64,000 nucleotides of DNA from Symsagittifera roscoffensis (lineage: Eukaryota > Xenacoelomorpha > Acoela > Convolutidae): NCBI RefSeq assembly GCF_963678635.1, contig NC_087069.1, positions 28,930,776 to 28,994,775 of the forward strand, in the 5' to 3' direction. The position numbers and the translations under genes were made by a program. The notes beneath the pieces are model-generated. The model did not search any database. It was not told the DNA's origin and saw only the letters and a list, made by a program, of their open reading frames with translations. Below, one piece after another: positions 31,660-41,819 of this stretch. Numbering within the stretch: the first letter of the stretch is position 1; each line of letters starts with the position of its first letter.

Positions 31660-34190
31660 GAGTCGTTAAAAACTTTCTTATTTTGCGCTGTCAGTCGTTT
31701 GTAAGTCAGGCTGTCGGTCTTTTCTTGAGTCGCGCAGCAAAAATATTTTTCTTTAAAAATTGAGTTGTCTGTCTTTTTGTTATTCGTCTGTCTTTTCTAG
31801 ATTTTGCTAAGTAACGCAGCTTAAGTATTGTTTATAATCTTGCTGTTAAAGTTTTTTGTCCTATCGCGCTGCAAACTTTTTGTCGAGCAAGTTTTTTTTT
31901 AAATTGCGACAAAAATGTGTTTTCTTTAGTTGCGCTGTCAGTTTTTTCTGAATACGCGCCCCCTATTTTTGCATAAGTCACCCGCCGCTTAAGTGTTTTC
32001 TTAAGTCGTGCTGACAGTCTTTTGTAAGTCACTGCGCTAACATTTTTTCTTAAGTTGCACTCAAATTTTTTTCTCAATTTACGCCATCAGTTTTTTCGTA
32101 AATCGCGCCGCATAAGTCTTTTCTTAAGTCGCGCCGCTTAAGTCTGTTCTTAAATCGCGCCGCCTAAGTCTTTTCTTAAGTCGCACCGCTTAAGTATTTT
32201 CTTAAGTGGTGCCGTCAGTCATTTCTTAAGTCGCACCGCTTAAGTTTTTTCTTGAGTCGCGCAGTCAGTCTTTTCTTAAATCGCGCCACTTAAGTCTTTT
32301 TTAAGTCGCGCCGCCTAAGTCTTTTCTTAATTTGCGCCGCTTAGTTCTGTTTTTAAGTGGCGCTGCTTAAGTCGTTTCTTAAGTCGCACCGCTTAAATAT
32401 TTTCTTAAGTCGCGCCGCTTATGTCTTTTCGTAAGTCGCGCCGCTTAAGTCTTTTCTTAAGTCGCGCTGCTTAGGTCTTTTCTTAAGTCGCGCCGCTTAA
32501 GTCTTTTCTTAAGTCGCGCTGCTTAAGTCTTTTCTCAAGTCGCGCCGCTTAAGTCTTTTCTTAAGTCGCGCCGCCTAAGCCTTTTCTTAAGTCGCGCCCC
32601 TTAAGTCTTTTCTTAAGTAGCGCCGTCAGTCTTTTCATAAGTCGCGTCATTTAAGTCTTTTCGTATATCGCGCCAATTAGGTCTTTTCTTAAGTCGCGCA
32701 GTCAGTCTTTTCATAAGTCGTGCCACTTAAATCTTTTCGTATACCGCGCCAATTAAGTCTTTTCGTAAATCGCGTCGTTTAAGTCTTTTCTTTAATCGCG
32801 CAGTCAGTCTTTTCTTAAGTCGCGCTGCTTAAGTCTTTTCTCAAGTCGCGCCGCTTAAGTCTTTTCTTAAGTCGCGCCGCCTAAGTCTTTTCTTAAGTCG
32901 CGCCCCTTCAGTCTTTTCTTAAGTAGCGCCGTCAGTCATTTCTTAAGTCGCGCCGCTTAAGTCTTTTCTTAAGTCGCGCCGCTTAAGTCTTTTCTCAAGT
33001 CGCGCCGCTTAAGTCTTTTCTTAAGTCGCGCCGCCTAAGTCTTTTCTTAAGTCGCGCCGCTTAAGTCTTTTCTTAAGTCGCACCGCTTAAGTCTTTTCTT
33101 AAGTGGTGCCGTCAGTCATTTCTAAAGTCGCACCGCTTAAGTTTTTTCTTGAGTCGCGCAGTCAGTCTTTTCTTAAATCGCGCCACTTAAGTCTTTTTTA
33201 AGTCGCGCCGCCTAAGTCTTTTCTTAATTTGCGCCGCTTAGTTCTGTTTTTAAGTCGCGCTGCTTAAGTCGTTTCTTAAGTCGCACCGCTTAAATATTTT
33301 CTTAAGTCGCGCCGCTTATGTCTTTTCGTAAGTCGCGCCGCTTAAGTCTTTTCTTAAGTCGCGCCGCTTAGGTCTTTTCTTAAGTCGCGCCGCTTAAGTC
33401 TTTTCTTAAGTCGCGCTGCTTAAGTCTTTTCTCAAGTCGCGCCGCTTAAGTCTTTTCTTAAGTCGCGCCGCCTAAGCCTTTTCTTAAGTCGCGCCCCTTA
33501 AGTCTTTTCTTAAGTAGCGCCGTCAGTCTTTTCATAAGTCGCGTCATTTAAGTCTTTTCGTATATCGCGCCAATTAGGTCTTTTCTTAAGTCGCGCAGTC
33601 AGTCTTTTCATAAGTCGTGCCACTTAAATCTTTTCGTATATCGCGCCAATTAAGTCTTTTCGTAAATCGCGTCGTTTAAGTCTTTTCTTTAATCGCGCAG
33701 TCAGTCTTTTCTTAAGTCGCGCTGCTTAAGTCTTTTCTCAAGTCGCGCCGCTTAAGTCTTTTCTTAAGTCGCGCCGCCTAAGTCTTTTCTTAAGTCGCGC
33801 CCCTTCAGTCTTTTCTTAAGTAGCGCCGTCAGTCATTTCTTAAGTCGCGCCGCTTAAGTCTTTTCTTAAGTCGCGCCGCTTAAGTCATTTCTTAAGTCGC
33901 GCCGCTTAAGTCTTTTCTTAAGTCGCGCCGCTTAAGTCTTTTCTCAAGTCGCGCCGCTTAAGTCTTTTCTTAAGTCGCGCCGCCTAAGTCTTTTCTTAAG
34001 TCGCGCCGCTTAAGTCTTTTCTTAAGTCGCGCCACTTAAGTCTTTTCGTATATCGCGCCAATTAATTCTTTTCGTAAATCGCGCCGTTTAAGTCTTTTCT
34101 TTAGTCGCGCAGTCAGTCTTTTCTTAAGTCGCGCCGCTTAATTCCTTTCTTGAGTCGCGCCGCTTAAGTCTTCTCTTACGCGGCACTTTT
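31660..34190. repeat. 26-bp minisatellite array, about 95 units
   Basis: The consensus unit is 'gtcgcgccgc' plus 'ttaagtcttttcttaa'. Units on the left edge (before about 32080) are strongly diverged and those in the centre nearly identical. Variants include shorter units with 'gtcagtc' in place of the 'gccgcttaagtc' part. The unit contains CTTAAG-type palindromes. It has no protein-coding meaning; an 81-codon minus-strand ORF within it is a by-product. Confidence 0.95.
32214..34007. repeat. Two 897-bp higher-order repeats in the minisatellite
   Basis: The distinctive variant order starting with 'gtcagtcatttcttaagtcg' at 32214 recurs at 33111, and the variants at 32931 recur at 33828, both exactly 897 bases apart. 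The unit variants between them match in order, including rare forms such as 'ttagttctgtttttaag'. This is a segmental duplication inside the array, about 34.5 basic units long. Confidence 0.85.
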
Positions 34191-35102
34191 TTTGAAAAAT
34201 CTGAACCACCTAAACAATTGATTTCTTGAAATTCAATTCGAGTATACAGTAACTCTTCAACTCATCTCATCTAGAACAGCTTTTTTTTGGATTTTTTGGG
34301 AATTATCTTATCAATTAAAATTTATCATAGGAATTTTATAAGAAATTAACCCCAAAAATTGAGTTAGACAGGCTTGATCAATCAATTGTTGATTTCCGAA
34401 CTTTCAGTAATCAAATCCTTGAAAATCATAACAATGAACCACCCCCTCGAGAAAATTTTCAATAACTTAAAAATGTAGGCCGGAAATCTCGAAAACAAGT
34501 TAGTGAAACGTTAAGGGAAGCATACCGGGAAGGAAAGTGGAAAGAGTCGAGATGACTGGTTATCAAGTCAACCAGAGTTGGCAATCTAGCATCTGCACAG
34601 AATATACCAAAATTGAATTATATTCAAACTTATTTCTTTGATATGAAGGTACGATGATTAAAAAATGAGGTTGTTTTTAGGTTTCTTGTGTCTACAAAAA
34701 TTTCCTCTTTGTTTTGCGAAAAATTTTCAAGCCAACCAGCTTAAGAACACTAACATCTATTGAGAATAAACTGGAGTTGAAAGTAACGCATGAAAGGTTG
34801 ATTTGAATTGAAGCCGAAGGTATTACAAGTTTTTTACAAGGCGGCTTTTCCTTTTTTTGCTCTGAAAAAAAAGTAGTTTTTTCCTTAATAATGTCGAATA
34901 TACAGGCTGCTTTCTGCCCTCCCAACCTGTATATTAATGCGAGCAAGATTTTTTTTTGAAAAACACTACTATGAGTGTCTCGTAACTTTTGTTCGGGTTC
35001 TCGCAGATCTTACTCATAAAAAAATCAGCGCTAGGGCCGGCGGCATCCTGAGATTCGAAAGGTAAAGTTCGAAAAGTTAGCTCAATTTTCTTTTCTGTAA
35101 AT
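34191..35102. other. No recognised gene
   Basis: Unique-looking sequence between the minisatellite and copy 3, with no supported feature. Confidence 0.45.
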
Positions 35103-35512
35103 TGGAACCTGATCTAAACTACATTTTATGATTGGATAAATTAGATATTTTACCAATGTAAAGTATTTAATATTAACCAATCATGATCCATCTAACTAAC
35201 AATCCACTTATTTGTAAGTGCTGAAATTACTTGTAATTTCAGCACCAGAGAGATTTGAATTTAACTTAGAAATTAGTTGAACTCTCCCGAGTACTTCAGC
35301 AGCCGCAATAAACCAGTATACCCTAGATCTATTGAGCCTAGCAGAGACTAGTTAAACAACCTGAGACTAGATAGTATAAGAGTAAGATTAGGATCGGTAT
35401 TAGACTAAGAAGTTGCACGAATCTATCCGGCCGAAAATAAAATAGCGTGACGAGCAGACGGTGTACCCTATCCGAAATTACTCTATGAGTTATACACTTC
35501 GGTCCTAACTCA
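35103..35512 (+). repeat. 5' LTR of copy 3 (minimum extent)
   Basis: Nearly identical to the LTR of copy 2, with a handful of substitutions. It begins TGGAACCTG after an AT, as copies 1 and 2 do. The 13-bp palindrome is kept. Confidence 0.85.
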
Positions 35513-35599
35513 TCTGGTGCGACCATAAGTCTCGAACAAGACCTTAATAGCTTAGAATTAACCAATAATAAATTAGAATTTAGACAAAACATTTACAAA

Positions 35600-35833
35600 A
35601 TGTTATACGACGATAATTTAATCGAAATGTCTCTACGACTCAATAGATCAGAGCCAATATTCCGAACAATAACAGAACTACCCGGAATTGGAAGAAGACC
35701 TCGAACCAGAGACGAGATACGACAAAGTAGAAACTTACCATATAGTTATATGATAGTTCGGCAAAAGCCAACACAAACTTTTGTATTTAGAATACTACTG
35801 GCAATGAAATTAGATTTTCATTTGCAAACATAA
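35600..35833 (+). CDS. Leader ORF, copy 3 (77 aa, intact)
   Basis: Same length and nearly the same residues as the ORF at 2812-3045 in copy 1; both end at the same stop. The differences seen are few, for example Glu for Asp in the basic region and Thr for Glu in the second half. The frame is open upstream for about 47 codons without ATG, containing a heptad-like Leu/Ile pattern that could be a short helix. It is the only complete ORF of an element protein retained by the deletion derivative. Function is unknown. Confidence 0.45.
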   Translation: MLYDDNLIEMSLRLNRSEPIFRTITELPGIGRRPRTRDEIRQSRNLPYSYMIVRQKPTQTFVFRILLAMKLDFHLQT

Positions 35834-36091
35834 AACCTTGAAGTCAATCTTCAAAATCATTTCAGGCGCTAAACAAAATTATTAATATACAATAACGATT
35901 GATAAAAAGATCTCAGATCGTTTTCCTAAATTCTGCAGTAATATACAAAACATGTTTGAAAAATATTTATTGAAAAATCAAAATAAAAATTAGTAGCATG
36001 ACAATAAATGGTTAGTAATCATAAATCATCCTGTTGTTCCAGCTTCATCACCTAAACATAACAGCATTCATAAGCTCACTAATATCATCAC

Positions 36092-36304
36092 AACACTAAA
36101 TTCAATCACAAATTATATAATCTAATCCAAAACACACCTTATGAGTTTGCAGTTGGCACTGAAGAACTAACACCAATTAAAGCACTTCAATTGCTTTGGC
36201 CACTGCTTCAAACTAAAAATATCATCCGCATCTTAGCTAAATTACCAACAACTTCCAATCTCATCCACGACATCTTCCCCCACGGTTTCTTCCCCGACGA
36301 CTAA
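36092..36304 (+). pseudogene. Last 70 codons of the final ORF, copy 3
   Basis: The frame matches the end of the 602-aa ORF (28322-28534) with few changes and the same stop codon. It has no start of its own at the deletion junction. It is a passenger of the internal deletion unless it is spliced or fused to an upstream start. Confidence 0.75.
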
Positions 36305-36307
36305 CAG

Positions 36308-36386
36308 GTAAGTATGAATTATACATATTATTAACTAATTAAAATAGAATTAGAAACTAACCATTCTTTATCCATGTCTTCTTTAG
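36308..36386 (+). promoter_or_regulatory. Candidate 79-nt intron, copy 3
   Basis: GTAAGT donor, TATTAAC branch-like motif and TTCTTTAG acceptor at the same spacing as 28538-28616 in copy 2. The intron is present, so this copy descends from unspliced RNA or from DNA-level deletion. Confidence 0.6.
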
Positions 36387-37919
36387 AATTTTAGCCTTCA
36401 TCCAACGATCATCTAAAAAATTCACAAAAGAAAAATAAAAAATCGAAAACTTCTTCAAACTGTTTAAAAACTCTATTAATTTTTTGCACCAAACAATTAA
36501 ATAAATATAATACCAATGCAGTAATTTAATTTATAAATTTTTTCCCCACAAGCAGTAAATCTAATTATGATGAAAATTTGTAACTTAATTTTTCCCAACA
36601 AATAGCAGTAAAATTTGAATTTCTATGTAGTAAATTGATAAAACGAAAATGCAAACCTTTTGATATTTCCATTCATTTGCACAAAAATTCTATCCACACT
36701 CGCACAGCTCGCCCACGAAGAATTGTTTAAAATAATGAATTTCAGTTTCAAGCTTTCACACTCAACAACTCTAACACAAGATAACACGTTTCAAACTTTC
36801 CTTTAACCCGGTTGGAAAGGAATTATATACTAAACAACACTAACCAACGCAGCTTACTAAACACCACAAATCATAGAATAACAGCATGACTAAAAAAAGG
36901 AAACCAACGGTACCCAAACCGGATTAACCCAGTTTAAAACTGGATAAATTATTCTTTTGAAGACTATTATAAAGTCTAAGAAAGAAATAATAAAACACAA
37001 AAAAGTCGAAAGACAAACCCATACCACAAACAATTTGATTTTTGAAAAAAGGACATAACCAACAAAACATAAAAAAAAAACCACAACAAACCCAACATAA
37101 AACGTTGTCACATAACAGGACCTCTCACAAAAACCGCATGCAATCATACTCCCACTCCTGGCCTAACCCACCAGAAGAGGACGTCCTGAGCATGCTTTAT
37201 AGCCGGCCTAACCCACCGCGCTACATCCACGCTTTGTGACACACACTCCTATTTTTAATAAGAGCTACTCAAGGGTGAGTAACTCTTCAAAATAACTGAA
37301 CTAAAACAAAAAGCTTTTGTGAAAACAACTAACCAAAATCATAATTAAAAAATATTAAACTAATAAAAGTTTTATAAAATGTAAATTACATTATGCAATA
37401 CATAGATCAGAATACAACACCAAGGACGAACATCCAAAGACAAAACAACTCCACTACACTCGAAAAAGAATGGCCAACTACAATCGATATGCCGCTCACA
37501 ATCACAACTCAAAGGATTTAGAGTACGACTTGACTTCGCAGAAAAGGACTTCATTGAACTAGACCAATGACCACCTCGATGTTCAAGTATACGTACAGAT
37601 CCGAGTAACCAGGCATCCCCTCCATGCACAATCTCCACGCCATTCCCAAACAAGATCAAACACAAAAGAAGTTCTCTACGAGAAACAGAAAAACCTGACA
37701 TAGCCAACCATTCTGAAATCAGATTTGAGTTTGTTGCGAAAGCACAGTCGTTGTCGCAAGAAGACACAACGTTTGATGTCCCTAATTCCAGCATCCTGGA
37801 ACTTCTCTAGCAAGAGAAAATGGAAAAGAAATATGATGTTCGCCAAATACCAACGTCCATCATCCATCCTTCGAATTACAGAAAAACTATTCTAAAAAAC
37901 TCTGTAAAACCCGGATGGG

Positions 37920-38329
37920 TGGAACCTGATCTAAACTACATTTTATGATTGGATAAATTAGATATTTTACCAATGTAAAGTATTTAATATTAACCAATCA
38001 TGATCCATCTAACTAACAATCCACTTATTTGTAAGTGCTGAAATTACTTGTAATTTCAGCACCAGAGAGATTTGAATTTAACTTAGAAATTAGTTGAACT
38101 CTCCCGAGTACTTCAGCAGCCGCAATAAACCAGTATACCCTAGATCTATTGAGCCTAGCAGAGACTAGTTAAACAACCTGAGACTAGATAGTATAAGAGT
38201 AAGATTAGGATCGGTATTAGACTAAGAAGTTGCACGAATCTATCCGGCCGAAAATAAGATAGCGTGACGAGCAGACGGTGTACCCTATCCGAAATTACTC
38301 TATGAGTTATACACTTCGGTCCTAACTCA
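37920..38329 (+). repeat. 3' LTR of copy 3, cut after 410 bp
   Basis: It follows CCCGGATGGG and matches the 5' LTR of copy 3 until 'cctaactca', after which unrelated sequence begins. This defines the LTR start and gives the minimum LTR length. Confidence 0.85.
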
Positions 38330-40053
38330 AAATGAATGTTTCACTAAACAAAAAATTCAACAGAAAATGTCTACATTTTTGTAACTTCTATAATCTTCCC
38401 CTCGATTGCCGCCTTTTCGAGATTACAAGAGGAGCCTGTCCTTTTTTTAGCAGGGGCTAAGAAGTCAATTACCGTTTAGTTCCACCTGATGTGACCAACA
38501 ATAGCACATGTGGCAAGCCACGGAACCTTATGGGGCCCTCAATTTTGACTGTCTTGAGAAATTCCTTGTTGCATTTTTCAAAACGATAGGCCAAGTCATC
38601 CTTCTTCAGTTTTTCCGCAGCTTTAATGCTTTGATGCTTCGTTCATGTCATACCGAACAACCGATTAGTTTAATCAAATATTTCGCACAAAATAAGATCA
38701 ATGGCGCAGCCGAGGCTAAAAAACTGGATACTGTTTGAAAGCGAGCGGAAAGAAAGCTGGACTGTCATTAAAACAGCTGGCAAAATTTGAAAAAAAATTT
38801 TTTTGCGGTTTCATTTTATTACCTCACAAAATGGGCTTTTTAAATTTAGACCGTACTTTTTCATGAAATTGCTTTACACACAGATGTTTATGCAAAAAAG
38901 GAGAAGTTTTGTGCCATGAATTGCGTCCAGTTTGTCTAATAATTTGGAAATTTGTTGCAGCCCAGATTTTCTTGAAATCCTGTCAGCCATTTTTGATTTT
39001 AATTCACGCAAAAACTTGACTTGATTGATGTGAAGCAGGTTTGAATCTTAGTAGTAATGGATCGATTCGTGTGCATTGATTTAGTTTCGCAGTTTGATGA
39101 GACTGCATCTGGATTATACTTCTAAATTGTAGCGCCCGCACTAGAAAAAAGACAAAATCGTGATTAAAAGTTTTCATTAAAAGGCAACAATGCTAATCCC
39201 AAGTTTATGCAAGTGAACTGACTCTTATAGATTCTTAATTTGAAGATTCAAATCCTTGAATATAGACAACGATGAGGTCGTCTGTAAATTGTATCTAAGA
39301 TGAAATGCAAATTGAAGGAATGCTTAGAATAAAGGAATTTGACACTATTGGTGATCATTGTAAATCGGTAAAAAAGGAAGTCACAAACCTATACGCAAAG
39401 TAACTTCTTTACTCCAGCTGCCATAAATGAAACGAGTTCTCTAACAGGTTCGGGGATTTCAAGCGTTACGTTCAAGTTGTTTTTATCGACGCTGGATAAT
39501 ACTGGGAATTAGACATGTTCACATCTTTTCTCGAACTACAGAATATTCGTGGACAGTTGAGCTGACTGACAAAGGCTGAGCAGCCTTCAGATAAGAAGAT
39601 TATTTGTATCTACCTTCGTAACGATATTCTCCTATGAACGTTTTTCTCGCCACCGTGCATGGGGTTTATCCTTCGGAATTAAAAAATTATTGCGGAAGTA
39701 AAAATGTAAAAAAAAAATCTAAAAACGTTTGAGATTTCAGAAAGAAAAGCTTTTAAAGAATACCCAGGTTGTTATATAATTGTAGTTGTATATGTTTGAC
39801 TGGTAAAAATTATTGTTTACAGCAAAGAGCGGGAATTTCCCGGTTTCTTTGATGCTCCGCACAAACTATAGATAAACATAATAGAGGAAATTGAGTAATC
39901 TTATCTCTAGATAGAGATAGAGAATCCCACGTTTATCAGAGAGTATCAACAATTACCACAATCAAGCTAGTTGGAACTGAAGTCAATGCGAGAGTTTTGT
40001 CCATCGAGCTCATTTGCCCGAAAATTTGGTGATGACATGGGCATAGACCAAGA
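38330..40053. other. No recognised gene
   Basis: No coding sequence or clean repeat is seen. Short ORFs such as the one at 38508-38738 have no family resemblance. Confidence 0.45.
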
Positions 40054-40330
40054 AGCCATCCCTGGGAGGTCGCAGGAGAAAGGCGTAAACGACGCATTAT
40101 GAGGCTAAACTGTGCACTGAATAAGCGCACAATTTTGTGTCTGTATTTTCCTGGATTCCAGAGACAAGTCTTTAAGCATAGAACAATTTGTCACATCAGT
40201 CAAAGAAAATGAAAGAACAAAAGACAAACAAAGGGAGCATCCTCACTGCGGAATCCACTCACATTTCCTAAAAAGCAGAGTTTGGCCCCGTAATGCGTAA
40301 GCATTCGTTAGAAGACTTCAAGAAGCAGAG
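40054..40330 (+). repeat. Dispersed repeat fragment, relative of 10980-11260
   Basis: It aligns with the fragment at 10980-11260 through several shared phrases in the same order. It lies about 1.5 kb before the LINE relic on the same strand and may be its 5' region. Confidence 0.55.
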
Positions 40331-41395
40331 GCGAACGAACAGTGAGTGGTAAGATACTATTGTTTTTTCCTCAAAACCACATGCGTTTAAGTTTTCGTGG
40401 CCTGCAAAAACCAAAAACAATAAAATGTTTTCTACCACCATTGGTTTTTAAACAAATTTAGTTTGACTTTTCTATTGGATTATCTAAAAAAAATAATTTC
40501 ATTTTGCTAAGTATTTTTTGAAAATTTTAGTTCTTAAACAATGTCATGATAACGACATAGCACCTGATTTATTTTGCATGTCGGATAGGCAATTTTTCTT
40601 TCGATCGAGTGCTGCACAACTCTCAGATACTTCAGGCAAATGCGGATAGTAGAAAAGCATCAGGGAATCTAGTGAAAGCAAGGTGTGTAAGAAGAAGGGG
40701 TATGGAAGTAGTGGTCTTCAGTAGTGATCTATCTCAATCAGCAAGCAAAGTGTAAAACTTACAATCTGATCAGCCAACGCGATAGCAAGGTTAGCAAACT
40801 CTCAGAAAGCCAAGATAGACCACAAAAAAACTTGAGCGATAAGTGAATGAGAGTTGGGCGAAGGAGGTGTTAATTTTAGCACCAAAAAATCCGACTGATT
40901 TTCTTGCTGAATTTGATAGTTTTTGTCTGAACTGGAGTCAAATGGAACACCTGGACAAAAAATATTTGCTGCAAAAAAATGCAAAAGAGTTGAAGCAATA
41001 AATAATCAGTTTAAGGGTTGAAAAAGCCAGAAAGCATTTGAATGAAAATGGCGTAATGGTTTTGCCGTTTGATAAGAGTCAGGAAAAAAGAGAAAAAAAT
41101 AGATGGTTTTCTACAACTTGAACGAATTAGTGGAAAACAAAGTCTGATTGACAGTGTTGTGAAAAGAGTTGAGAAAATAGTTTACGAAAAGTTACTGGCC
41201 AGGAAAAAAAGTTACTGGCCAAGAAAATAGACAGGCGCTCTAGCTTATGAGCTTCTTCATGGTTTGTTTCCTTCAAAAAGGAAAAGGCGCAGATCCCAAT
41301 GGTAGCACAAAATGCAAACCAAGGAAGTGCAGAGGCACAGCAGTGTATCAGTGTCATTATCGCCTGGTGTCTCATCTGGAATTCGGCTTCAACCC

Positions 41396-41491
41396 CGGTG
41401 GGTTTGATAGAGATCTTCGACTCGACAATGCAGCCTAGGCTAAACAGCCGAAGCTGCACTGTCGAGTCGAAGATCCCTATCAGACCCACCG
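41396..41491. repeat. Long hairpin with about 39-bp arms
   Basis: The left arm (41396-41435) and right arm (41453-41491) are inverted copies sharing CGGTGGGT, TGATAG, GATCTTCGACTCGACA and TGCAGC, with few mismatches and a loop of about 17 bases. It could be a small foldback insertion in the LINE relic. No target duplication is clear. Nothing else is recognised between 40331 and 41819. Confidence 0.7.
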
Positions 41492-41819
41492 TCCTAAGAA
41501 GTGGAGATGCACAAAATGCCAATTAGTCGTCTCAAGGACGACATGGTCGGTAATATGAAACGGATGCAAGGAATGGCTCCTATGGAATCGCACGGACCCA
41601 GGGAAGGACGGACAATTGTCCCCAGAGTTTCTAGGAGTTTGCTGCCATCCAACCAAACGAAAAGACAATCCGGATAATGAAACAGGTTTTAAACAACTGC
41701 GAAGGCATTGCCAGCGGAAAGTTAGGAGAGAAAGGAGACAGGACCTACGGGACGAAAAAAATGAAAAATGGACCAATACTATACAAACCCCGGAGAATCA
41801 TAGGTTCACCACAATCTAG

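Larger units (their letters stand above)
35103..38329 (+). mobile_element. Copy 3, internally deleted derivative of the large element
   Basis: It starts with the LTR at 35103 and follows copy 2 to the equivalent of about 12650, then jumps to the equivalent of about 28331. The junction is within the shared ten bases AACACTAAAT (36092-36101 here; 12651-12660 and 28322-28331 in copy 2). About 15.7 kb, all of ORF1, gag, pol, env and most of the last ORF, is missing. The leader, last 70 codons, candidate intron, 3' region and part of the 3' LTR remain. It is a non-autonomous form that keeps the cis-acting ends. Confidence 0.9.

Noticed and set aside
31660-34190. CRISPR-like regular array
   Set aside because: The 26-bp units are contiguous and have no unique spacers; the window is eukaryotic.
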